The position numbers were made by a program, and so were the translations under genes. Under the pieces are notes generated by a model. The model was not told where the DNA came from. It saw only the letters and a list, made by a program, of their open reading frames with translations, and ran no database searches. Source: Acidobacteriota bacterium (GTDB lineage Bacteria > Acidobacteriota > Thermoanaerobaculia > Multivoradales > J023). Taken from it: DNA of 57,021 bases. Each line of letters begins with the position of its first letter. Positions within the stretch are counted from its first letter, which is position 1. Positions 37,401-49,400 of this stretch are shown piece after piece. The DNA lies in contig JAJCXO010000028.1 of the NCBI GenBank assembly GCA_029263395.1, positions 1 through 57,021 of the forward strand, written 5' to 3'.

Positions 37401-40400
37401 CCACCCATCGGCGATGCTGTGGTGCAAGTTCAGCAGCAGTAGATGCTCGTCGTCTGCCAGGTGCCAGAGGCAAGTCCGGAACAGCGGCCCGGTTGCCAAA
37501 TCGAACGGTCGTAATGCTCCAGCCCACGCCAATCGCTCGGCCTCAACCGCTCGCTCCGGCCTTGGGAGACCCGAAAGGTCGATCACTCCGAGTTGTGTGC
37601 TCGACCGTGGATCAATGAATTGAAAAACCTCACCCTCGATCGCCCCGAAACGGGTACGCAGACTCTCGTGTCGACGCACAATCTCCCGCAGGGCTAGATC
37701 CAGCGCGTCGACCTCGAGACCACCCCGCAAGTGAAGGGTTGTCGGCACATTGTAGATCGGTGCCCCGCCCTCTAAACGATCCAAGAACCACAGCCGCTGC
37801 TGAGCAAAGGACAGCGGCACCCGCTCGGGACGGGGACTGGGACGAGGCGGAGCCAGCGGCGGATTGTGACTGCGCAACGCGGGTAGAGAAGCCGCCATCG
37901 CACCTAGCGTCGGCTGAGCAAAAACCTCTCGCACCGGAAGCTCGACGCCAAAAGTCTGACGAACCAGCGCCGTCAGCCGGGTCGCAGTCAGACTGTGGCC
38001 CCCGAGTTCGAAGAAATGACTGGCACCACTCAGAGTTGATCCTTCGAGCTGGAGTACCTCCGCCCAGATGCCGCTCAGGAGCTCTTCTTCCGGAGATTTT
38101 GGCCCTCGAGCGGCGGGCGTCGCGGCCACCGACGGTTCCGGCGCCAGGTTTGCCAGAGCCTGCCGGTGGAGCTTGCCCGTCGCCGTCAACGGCAGTCGCG
38201 ACACGACCAGGTAGGCGCTAGGCACCATGACTTCAGGCAACTGCGACCGCAGAAACTCCCGCAACGTCGCCTGCAACCGGGAGTCGTCGAGGACTTCGAT
38301 CGGATCAGAGCCGTCGGGCGCTGGGTTCTCGGGCCTCGGCGCAGCAAGATCCCGGGGCACCAGAAAGGCAACCAATCGTTTCGATCCCGACACCGGACCC
38401 TGCACAATCACCGCCGCTTCTTGCACGCGGTCGTGGCTTCGCAGCAGAGACTCGATCTCTCCCGGTTCGATGCGGAAGCCACGAATCTTCACCTGGCTAT
38501 CCGTGCGTCCCAGGTATTCGATCGTTCCATCGGTCCGATAACGAGCCCGATCCCCGGTACGGTAGAGACGCCCACCACCGGCCGAGCTTGCGGCCTCGAC
38601 CAGGGTTGCGAAGGGCGGCGCGGTATAGGGCGGCGCGGTAAAGGGCGGCGCGGTAAAGGGCGGCGAGGCATAAGGGTCAGGAATGAAACTGTCGGACGTC
38701 AGGCCAGGTCGCTGAAAATAGCCGCGGGCAAGGTTGGCGCCAGCCAGATACTGCTCACCCGGAGCTCCGATCGGCACCAGAGCGAGCTGGCGATCGAGCA
38801 CGTAAACCTGACTATTGGCGATCGGACCGCCGATCGGCGGCAGGTCTGGCCAGTCCCGCGGCGTCGACGACAACTCAAAAGCGGTGATCACATGGCTTTC
38901 GGTCGGTCCATATTGATTAGTCAACGAGGCGTCCGGTAGCGCCTCGAAGAAGGCTCGTAACGTCGGACTCACCTGCAATTGTTCACCCGCAGTGTAAACC
39001 TCCAGCAGCGACCTTGGGCACGGGCCACCATCTTCGAACGCAGTCGCCAGGGCCTGCAGGCCGACGAACGGTTGGTGGATGCGTTGAATGGCGTGCACGG
39101 CGAGAAACCGCAGAAGTGCGTTGGCATCCCGTCGCAGGTCTTCGTCGATCAACACCAATTCACCACCGCTGGCCCAGGTGCCCAGCATCTCCTGCACCGA
39201 AACGTCGAAACTCAATGCTGAACCTTGCAGTGACCGCAAGCCGGGCCGAAACGACGGCAGCGCAACTTGCCAACGGATCAGGTTGGTGATGGCACCCCGG
39301 CTCATCGCGACCCCCTTGGGTTTACCGGTCGAGCCCGAGGTGTAGATCACAAACAGCAGATTCTCCGGCCCTGCCAGCTCTGGCAAGGGTTGGTCAATGC
39401 CGTCTGCTGCCGCCTCCACCATCTGTTGGTGAAACAGCGTCGGCACCTCGCAGCTGGCCAGGGCCTCGGCACCCGTTGGGTCGACCCACAACAGGGCCGG
39501 TGCCGCGTTGTCGACCATCGTCGACAGGCGCTCGGCAGGATACGCCGGATCCAGTGGCACCCAAGCTCCCCCAGCTTCGAGGACTGCCGCCACTGCCTCC
39601 GCCAGGGCGATCGAGCGCAACATACAGAGTCCAACCCGCACGTCTGGCCCGACGCCCAAGGTCCGCAGGTGTCGGGCCAGGCGATGGGTTCGACGCGCCA
39701 GCTGCCGGTAGGTCAGCGTGGTTTCGCCGAAGCTCACAGCCGCCGCGTCAGGAGTCCGGATCGCCTGGTCCGAAACTAAACCATGGAGGGAAGGTGGATG
39801 TCCGAGATCCACCGTGGTGGCATTCCAATCCACCAAGAGCTGGCGTCGTTCCGCCGCCGATAAGAGCTCCAAGTCCCGAAGCTTGGCATCCGGACGAGCA
39901 ACAAAACCTTCGAGCAAAGTACACCAATGAGCCGCTAGCCGCTGGATCAGGTCGGCCTCGAAGAGATCCGAGGCGTACTCCAAGCTGGCACCCAAGCCGT
40001 CTGCGGTTTCAGCAACGAAGAGCGTGACGTCGAACTTCGCGAGGGTCCAATCCTCGACCCACGATGTGACCGTCAACCCCGCCATCGCCAAATCTCTCGC
40101 CGTCAAGTTGTGCAAAACGAACATGGCCTGGAACAGGGGCGAACGACTGGTGTCCCGAACCGGGTTGAGCACCTCAACCAGCTTTTCGAACGGAAGATCC
40201 TGGTGAGCGAAGGCTTCCAGGGCCGTATCGCGAGTCGCTGCCAGGCGCTGGCGCGCCGTCATCGAACCGTCCAGCATGTTGCGCAGTACCAGAGTGTTGA
40301 CAAAAAACCCGATCAAGGGCTCCAGTTCGGCATAACGGCGATTGGCGATTGGTGTACCGACATTGACTTCGTCGGCGCCGCTGTAGCGACCCAGGAGCTC

Positions 40401-43400
40401 AGCAAAAGCCGCCTCGAGCACTAAAAATAGGGTCGACCGGGTCTCGCGGGCCAGCGCGTTCAATCCATCGGAGAGCTCCGAGGACAGCTGGAAGTTGTGC
40501 AACCCACCGCGGTGGCTCTCGACGGCAGGGCGCGGGCCACGCGATGGCAACTCGAGCACCGACAGCTCCCCGGCCAACTGACGCTGCCAGTAGCGCAGTT
40601 GGCTGTCCAGGGCATCACCCTGCAGCCATTGGCGCTGCCAGATCGCATAGTCGACGTACTGAATCGGCAGGTCGCGGAGCACATCACGCTCAGCAACGCT
40701 CGCCGCCGGGGGCGTATCTAGGGACGCGCTAGACGACGCGCTGCACGAAGCGTTATACATTGCCCGCAACTCCTGCAGCAGTACGTTCATCGACCAACCA
40801 TCGGCGATGATGTGATGCAGGTTCAGCAATAGGACATGCTCATCGTCGGCAAGCCGGACCAACAGGGCTCGGAACAACGGACCCGTCGCCAAGTCGAAGG
40901 GTCGGACAGCCTCATCGTGCGCCAGCCTCTCGCTTTCAGGCGTCCTATCCTGTGACCGAAGATGCGATAGGTCTGTCGCCTCCAATCTCGAGACGGCTTG
41001 CGAAGCGATGACTTGGAAAGCCTCACCCTCGATCGCTTCGAAGTGTGTGCGCAAGCTCTCGTGCCGAGCCACAATTTGCCCCAAAGCGTGGTCGAGCGCA
41101 CGGTATTGTAAGGCTCCTTCAAAGCGCAGGGCTGACGGCACATTGTAGATCGGCGCCCCGCCTTCCAAGCGATCGAGAAACCACAGCCGTTGCTGAGCAA
41201 GCGACAGTGGCAAATGCGCGGGACGCGGACCGCAGCGCGGTGGCGCGATCGGTGCGTTGGGCCCACGCAGGGCGGGTAAAGAGGCTGCCAGGGCCCCCAA
41301 CGTCGGCTGTGCAAACACTTCCTTGAGCGGTAACTCGATGGCAAACGTCGTCCGCACCAAAGCGGTCATGGACGTTGCGCTCAGGCTGTGACCGCCGAGC
41401 TCGAAGAAGTTGCTTTCGACCCCAATGGCCGTCGGGTCCAGATCCAGCACCTCCGCCCAGATGCCACAGAGCAACTCTTCCTCCGTCGTCTGCGGGGCGG
41501 TGCGGTCGTCGAGAACAGGCGTCTTGCGATACGCAGCCCGCTGCTGGAGAGTTTGACGATCCAACTTGCCAGCCGGCGTCGTCGGGAAACGTGAAAGCAA
41601 GGCGATCTCCGAAGGCACCATGTACGCTGGCAATCCAGCGGTAAGCTCCTGGCGTAAGGCAGCCAGCAGAACCGGGTCCGCGACGTCATTGACGGCACCA
41701 CGGTTTTCGTCGACGCCGTCTTCGTCGACACGGTTGTCGTCGATACCGTCTTCGTCGATCATCGGCACCACAAAGGCCACCAAACGCCGATCCCCGGAAG
41801 CGGTTTCATGGACAATGACGGTTGATTCTCGCACCGTCGGCTGCCGCTCCAGGAGGGCTTCGATCTCACCCAGCTCGATCCGAAAACCGCGCACCTTCAC
41901 CTGATGATCGATCCGCCCTTGAAAAACCAACGTGCCGTCGTTGCCCCAACGCACCAAATCCCCGCTGCGATAGACACGGGCACCAGCGGCATCTCCAAAT
42001 GAGTCGGGATTGAAGCGCTCGGCGGTCAATCCAGGGCGTCTCAGATACCCTTGAACCACCCCATCACCACCGATCAGAAGCTCACCGGAAGCTCCCATCG
42101 GCACCAGCCGCAAGGCCTGGTCTACGACGATCACTCGGTGGTTCGGGAGCGGTCGCCCTATGGAGGGTGCTGCTGCCAACTCCGGCTCGATCGCCCCGCT
42201 CAGGGTGGTACAGACGGAGTCTTCCGTCGGGCCATAAGCATTCAGAAGACGCCGGCCGCTGGACCACGAAGCTGCCAACTCGCGAGAACAGGCATCGCCA
42301 GCAACAATCATTGTCGTCACCGACGCAAGACTCTCCGTGGGCATCACCGCTAGTGCGGTGGGAATCATCAAGAGATTCGTAATGCCACGCTCATCACAGA
42401 GCTGCGCAAGATCGCGACCCGGCAAGAGACGCTCCTGGGGAGCCAGGTGCAGGCTGGCGCCAGCCGCCAAGGCCCAGAAGATTTCCCAGATGGACGCATC
42501 GAAGTTGGCGGACGCAAGCTGCAGCACCTTGGTTCCCGGCCCTGCCCCAGGCAACTGTTGTTGTGAGCGGACCAGGTTCAACAATCCGCTGTGAGAGACA
42601 ACAACGCCCTTTGGAATACCGGTGGAGCCCGAGGTATAAATGAGGTAGGCCACTTGGGCTGCCTGGCGCTGGGGCACCGGATGCGGAGCCGACTCCAGTG
42701 CCGTTCCGATCGGCACCGAGGCCACTTCCGGCGCCTGTTCGTCGAGCAGAAAGCGCCGAGTCGAGCCGTCTCCTAGTGGCAGGAGATCTTGCAATGCCGA
42801 GGTTGTCACGACTACTGAGCAACGGCTATCTCGCAACAGGAACTTTAGGCGTTGGCGGGGATACTCCGGATCGAGGGGAAGGTATATCGCCCCACTCTTC
42901 AGAATCGCCAGCAATGCGATGATCGCGTCCGGCGAACGTCTCAAGAAAACTCCGACGACCAGGCTCTGGCGTTGCTGCTGGCCAAGGAACACCCGTGTCA
43001 TCAGGTGGTGAGCCAGCTGCTCGGCTCTCTGCTCGACCGCACCGTAGCTTAGAGCCTGCCGCTCGAAGACAATTGCTGTTCGGTCGGGGAAACGCGCCGC
43101 CTGCTGCGCAACAAGATGGTGGCCGCAGGGGGTTTCGCTCCAGGTCTGAGCGGTATCGTTCCAGCCCCAAAGCAACTGAAATCGCTCCGCTCGGGACAGA
43201 CAATCGAGCTGACTGATACCAGCGTCCGGTTGGGTCACGAATCCTTCGAGGAGCGTCTCGAATTGCCCGATCATCCGTCGGATCAGGGGCGCCTCGAAAA
43301 GATCACGGTTGTATTCGATACCAGCCGAGAAACCGCCATCGGCTTCGACCATATAAAGCGTCAAGTCGACCTTCGCAACGTCGTACTTCTGCGGCTCCTC

Positions 43401-46400
43401 GCTGACCGTGAGCCCAGTCAACTCGAGCGCCGGTGCGGGGGTGTTCTGGAGGGTAAACATCACCTGGAAAAGAGGCGAACGGCTGGTATCCCGGACCGGA
43501 TTGAGCACCTCCACCAAGCGCTCAAACGGTAGATCTTGATGATCCAGAGCGGCCAGAACTACTTCTCTCAGAGTCGCAACCCGATCGCGGACGGTGTCCC
43601 GACTGGCCAGCACGTTCCGCAAGACCAACGTGTTGACAAAAAAACCGATCAACGGTTCGAGTTCAGCAAATCGTCGATTCGCAACTGGCGTGCCGATATT
43701 GATCTCGCTGGCACCACTGTAGCGCCGCAACAACTCGGCAAACGCTGCTTCGAGCACCAAGAACAACGTCCCTCGAGTCCCAGCGGCCAGCCGGCGCAAG
43801 CGGGTGGTCAACTCCGGGCTCAGATGAAAACTCTCCAGAGCACCGCGAAAAGTCTGGACCTTCGGCCGCTGGCTCGAGGTCGGAAGATCGAGCGTTTGCG
43901 GCGCACCATCCAGTTGGCGAGTCCAATAAGTCAAAAGGTTTTCGAGGGCCTGGTCTCGCAATTGCTCTCGCTGCCAGCGTGCGAAGTCGGCGTATTGGAT
44001 CGGCAGAGGGTGCGCCGTCGACAAGTCGAGGCCCTCCGCCTGCGCGGCACGGGCTTGTCGCAACGCACCGTAGAACGTGGTCAACTCTCGATGGAGCACG
44101 CCGAGCGACCAGCCGTCCGACACGCTGTGGTGCATGACCAAAGTGAGGATGTGAAGGTTGCTGCCCAGGTCCAGTAGATGGAACCGGAACAGGGGGCCAC
44201 GATCGAGCCGAAAGGGGTCGACGGCATCCCGCGCCATCAGTTCCGCCGCTGTCCGTTCCGCGACGGTAGCTGGGAGATGGCCCAGATCCACCAGCGGCAA
44301 GCTCCACTGTCCCGGCGGAGTGATCATCTGTCGCACTCGCCCCACGGTGTTGCAGTGATCAGCAACCTCGACAAAGTGCGTCCTGAGACTCTCGTGACGC
44401 TCGACAATCGCTCGCAGCGCCCAGTTCAAAGCTGCCACATCGAGCAGACCCTCGAGTCGAAAGGCGTAAGGCATGGTGTAGGTTGATGATGGCCCTTCCA
44501 TACGATCCAAAAACCACAGCCGCTCTTGGGCGAAGGACAATGGCGCGGGGCCCGCGTCTTGTTCGGCGGCAGTTGGTGGCGTGAGTGCCTCACCTCGCCC
44601 TTTGAGAGTCACCAAGTGAGACGCCAGGCCCGCTACGGTCGGCCGCGTGAAAATCTCTCGCAGTGGGACTTCCACCGCCAAAGTTTTGCGCACCAGGCTG
44701 AGCAGACGGCTAGCGGCCAGACTGTGGCCACCCAACTCGAAGAAGTGGCTCTCGGCGCCAATCGATGCTGGATCCACCTCGAGCACTTCTGCCCAAAGGC
44801 CACATAACAGTTCCTCTTCTGGGGTCCTGGGAGCGGTGTGTTCGCGCCCGGATGCCACACCTAGGCCCTCAGCCCGCCGGGTCAGGGCTTGTCGGTCCAA
44901 CTTCCCGCTCGGCGCCAGCGGCAGTCGGGACAGTAGGGCAACCACCGAAGGCACCATGTAAGCTGGCAACTGGGCGGCGAGCTCTTCTTGCAGCGTAGTG
45001 ACCAGGGCCGGGTCGGAGAGGTCGCGGACTGTTCCGTCCACCTCTTCATCGGATGCCTGGGGCACAACGAAGGCCACCAACCGTCGATCTCCAGCGGTGA
45101 GTTGATGGGCCACCACAGCGGCTTCTCGGACATTCGGCTGGCGGTTCAACAGGGTCTCGATCTCACCCGGCTCGATACGGTATCCCCGCACTTTGACCTG
45201 GTGATCACACCGCCCTAAACATTCGATTTGGCCGGCCACGCCATAACGCGCCAGATCCCCGGTCCGGTAGAGACGCTCACCACCGCGGGTGTGGGAGGTC
45301 CCTGGGCCCTCGACAAAGGGATTGGGTAAAAACAGCTCCCCGGTCAGCCCAGGACGCGCCAAATAACCGCGAGCCAAGTTGGCACCGGCAACAAACAGCT
45401 CCCCCGGTACACCGCGGGGTACCAGCTGCAACTTGTGATCGAGCAGGTAAATCCGAGTCCGGTCGATCGGTGTCCCAACTGGCGGCAAAGCAGACCATCG
45501 GTGCGGCTGCCGTGGCAGGTCGAACGCGGTGATCACGTGCGCTTCCGACGGCCCGTAGTGGTTGTGAAACGAGCACTCCGGGATGGCTGCAAAAAAGGCC
45601 CGTAGCTGACGGGTCGCCTGCAGCTGCTCCCCCGCTGTCACAATCTCTCGCAAGGACGTGGGCTGCAATCCAACGTCTTCAAACGCCGCCGCTAGCGCTT
45701 GCAGGCCAACAAAAGGTTGATGCATCCGTGCGATTGCACGACGTTTGAGAAACTCCAACAACCCGTGGGCATCGCGGCGTAGCTCTTCGCTCACCAGCAC
45801 CAACTCACCGCCGGTGAGCCACGTTTCGAAGAACTCCTGCGTCGAGATATCAAAACTCAGTGAGGCTAGCTGGACCGTGCGCAGGCCGGGATGGAACGAC
45901 TGCAAACCAATCTGCCATCGCAGCAGGTTGGCGATTGCACCACGCCCCATGGCTATCCCCTTGGGCCTGCCCGTTGAGCCCGAGGTAAAAATTACATAAA
46001 GCAGGTTCTCAGCCGACGTCACTTCGTCGAGAGGAGAGTCGTCGTAGGCGGCCAGGGTTGCCTCCAGGTCGGTCGGGATCAGACGTTCCGGGGCTAGGAG
46101 GGTGACCACCTCAACTCCGTCTGGATCAGCGAAGATCCAAGGGGGCGCGGCATCCTCCACCATCATCCGCACCCGGTCTTCGGGATAAAACGGATCCATC
46201 GGCACCCAGGCCCCGCCGGCTTTGAACACCGCCAACACCGCTTCCACCATGGCGACCGAACGCTGCATGCAGACCCCAACCAACACATCCGGACCAACAC
46301 CCAGCTGTCGCAGATACCGCGCCAACCGGTTGCTGCGCCGATCGAGGGTGCGGTAGGTCATCACTTCATCGCCGAAGCTCAGAGCCGGAGCATCCGAAAA

Positions 46401-49400
46401 GCGCTCGACGGCTGCAGCAAAGGCTGTGTGAAGGCTAGGCGTCGGCCCCGCAACATCGGTGTTGTTGAGTTGATTCAGGAGTTGATGCCGCTCGCTGTCG
46501 GGCAACAAGGGGAGCTCCTCAACTCCAGTATCCAGACGAGACCCGAGCCCCGCAAGCAGCTCCTGATATTCATCCGCCATGCGACAGATCCGCTGGCGGT
46601 CGTAGAGGGAGGGGTCATACTTGAAGGTCAGCTTCAGACGATCTTGAAGGTCGAACACCTCTAGGCTGAGCTCAATTTCGCCAATTTGGTGCACGCCGTC
46701 GACCGGTTCCAGCACTAGGGCCTGGGCAGCCCGCCCACTGCCGTACTCGCGGTCCAAGCGGCTGCGCAGGTTCTGCCAGATAAAACTGGTCTGAAACAAC
46801 GGCGTCGAATTGGCCTCGGGCACGAGCCCCAACTCCTGGATGAGCCGCGGGAAGGGCAGATCGGCATGCTCGAGTAGACCAAAAACCGACGTTTGAACCT
46901 GCAGCACGTATTGGGTGAGGCTGGGATTCCCCGTCAGGTCGAGTCGCAACGGCAGCATGTTGACGAAAAATCCGATCACATCGCTGAACTGCGACTCAGG
47001 TCGCCCCTTGACCGCCGTGCCGACCAGCACCTCGGTGACCCTCGCCTGGCGAGCCAGCAAGATTCCGAAGGCCCCAAGGCACAGGCTGTACAGGTTGGTC
47101 CTGAGGGTTCCAGCCAAACCGCGTAACCCGGAGGTGAAGTTGGCGTCCAGCTCGAGTTCCAAGAACTCGCCGCTGAAGCTCTGTATGTCGGGACGGGGAA
47201 AGTCGGTCATCAAACCTAGCTGATGTGGTGCACCGGCGAGGGTTTCTTGCCAGTAGCTGACTAGTCCAACGGCCTCGGGTCCGGTCAGGAACCGCTGTTG
47301 CCAGACCTGGAAATTGCGAAAAGCGGCAGCCGGTTCAGGCAGTCCGTGCGGCTCGGCCAGGCGCTCGGCACCGTAGATGTGGAGCAATTCGTCCACGAGC
47401 AGCTGATAGGACGCACCATCAAACACCAGGTGATGGACGTTGATCAGCAGGACGGGTCGCTGCTCGTCCCGACGGAAGAGCACCACTCGAAACAGAGGTC
47501 CTTGCTCGAGATCAAAGGGTGCACGAGCGGTGGCGACGATATCTTCCAGCAACACATCCCAACTCGATTGCGCAGCATCATGCTCTCTAAACGCAACATC
47601 GTGTGGGTCTTGGACGACCTGCACGGGCTGCCCGTCGACCTCGCGAAAGACCGTGCGTAGGCTCGGGTGTCGATCGAGGATGGCCTGGAAGCTGCGCCGC
47701 AACGCCACCCCATCGGTATCGCTACCGAGCTGGAATGCGAACGGAATGTTGTAGGCATAACTCTCTGGAGCCAGGCGGCAAATGAACCAGATGCCGGCCT
47801 GCCCTTCGGTGAGTGGGAACGTCCGCGGAGACTCTGGCGGAGAAGGCAACGGCACCCCATCGGCGGGCTGAGCTGGTGCCTTGATCCCGTAGGTGCTCTC
47901 GAATTCGGCACCAAAACCTTGCCCTTTGGCCACCAGCTCGAGATCAAGCGCCACGGAGGGCTGCCGGACAAAGTTGATCAAGGTAGCCGCCAAGTCCGTC
48001 GCCTGCTGACGATCCAGCCCTAACGAAATTGCCAAACGTACGGTGTTCTGGAGTGCTGGCCAAGCCTCGAGCCCGCTCAAGTGGGCACCACCGCGAAGTC
48101 CGGTCGCAACATACAGACTCGCAAGGAACGAGGGTACCGGTCGATCCAGGTCTCGGAATTCTGGCAGCGCCCCGACGTCCAGCAGCACACCATGAGACCC
48201 CGCCGGTTGGTGAATTGGCACCCCGGCCGTGGCGAGCTGCTCGACTAGTATTCTGACCGCTGTCAATCGCTCGCTGACCAACGCCAGCTGGCCACGTCGG
48301 TCCGCTACAGCCAAGGCCAACAGCCCCGCTTGATTGGTGTCTAGAGGTTCCGGATAGTCCAGGTACGCAGCCACCTGCGGGTCGTTGGTACCCACCAAAC
48401 CGCCCACATTGACCGCGAAGTCTTTGGCCAAACTAGCGGTCAGATGATCAGCCTGTGAGCACAGTTCCTTGACCATGGCCCAAGGCTGAGTCGGATCGAC
48501 CAACAAGGCATTTTCGAGCACCCGGGTAGCATCGATCATTAGCGGGACGCCAGCATCCGATAGCAGCCGTTTAGTAACCCGCAGGCTATCGAGTGAGACC
48601 GGGTAGCCACCGATACCGTTGTTGCTCAGCTCGAGACAGGCCAACACCGGTTTGCGGGTTTGGAGTTGGCGCTCCAGAGCCTCGAGATCCATGCCACCAC
48701 GAAACAGGTGTTGGGAGTGGATCTCCAGAATCTGGGGCAGCTCCACCGCCTCGAAGCCATTCTCGATTTGGTGATAAAGCTGGGTTGGGAAGAGCAGGTT
48801 CTGAACCAGGCCGGGCGCCCCCTCCGCACTCCCCTCCCCCAACGCACTAGAGCCGTAAGCTTTGGCGAACGCCTGCCAAAACAACCCCTCCGCACTGCGA
48901 CCCGACGCCGTGACCCGCAGGTGTGCAAATGGAAACAACCAACGCAAGGTGGCTTCGAGGTCCGGCGCCCTAGCCACTTGCGCCCGCAGCAGCTCCATCC
49001 TCGAACGAATGAAGGGGTTGTCCAGCTGGGCCCAGGAGTCCGTCTTGAGGTCAACGGCGACCTCCTCGGAGGCCAGCCTGAGGGTGTTGTAACCGACGGA
49101 CTCCAAACGCTGTGATCGCTGGCCCGGATCAGATGGAGCCGAAGTTTGCGACGCAGTCCCTGGCGTCGAGGACCCTGGTGTCGAGGTCAGCGGCGTCGAA
49201 GACCCTGGCGGCGAAGACCCTGTTGGCGAAGACCGTGGCGGAAGACCGGGCGATCCACCGTCTGGATTGGCCAGCATCATCAGAATATCCACAACTCGAT
49301 CGGGATCCGCGGCCAGCGGGCGACTCAGGTAAAGCTGATGGTTCTGCGGGCGAAACTTGTTCTTGAACTGCAGGTTGCCAGCACCGTCAAAGGCACCTCG

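Noticed and set aside
38611-38670. CRISPR-like array
   Set aside because: The units are 15 bp in direct tandem without spacers and stay in frame within an adenylation domain.
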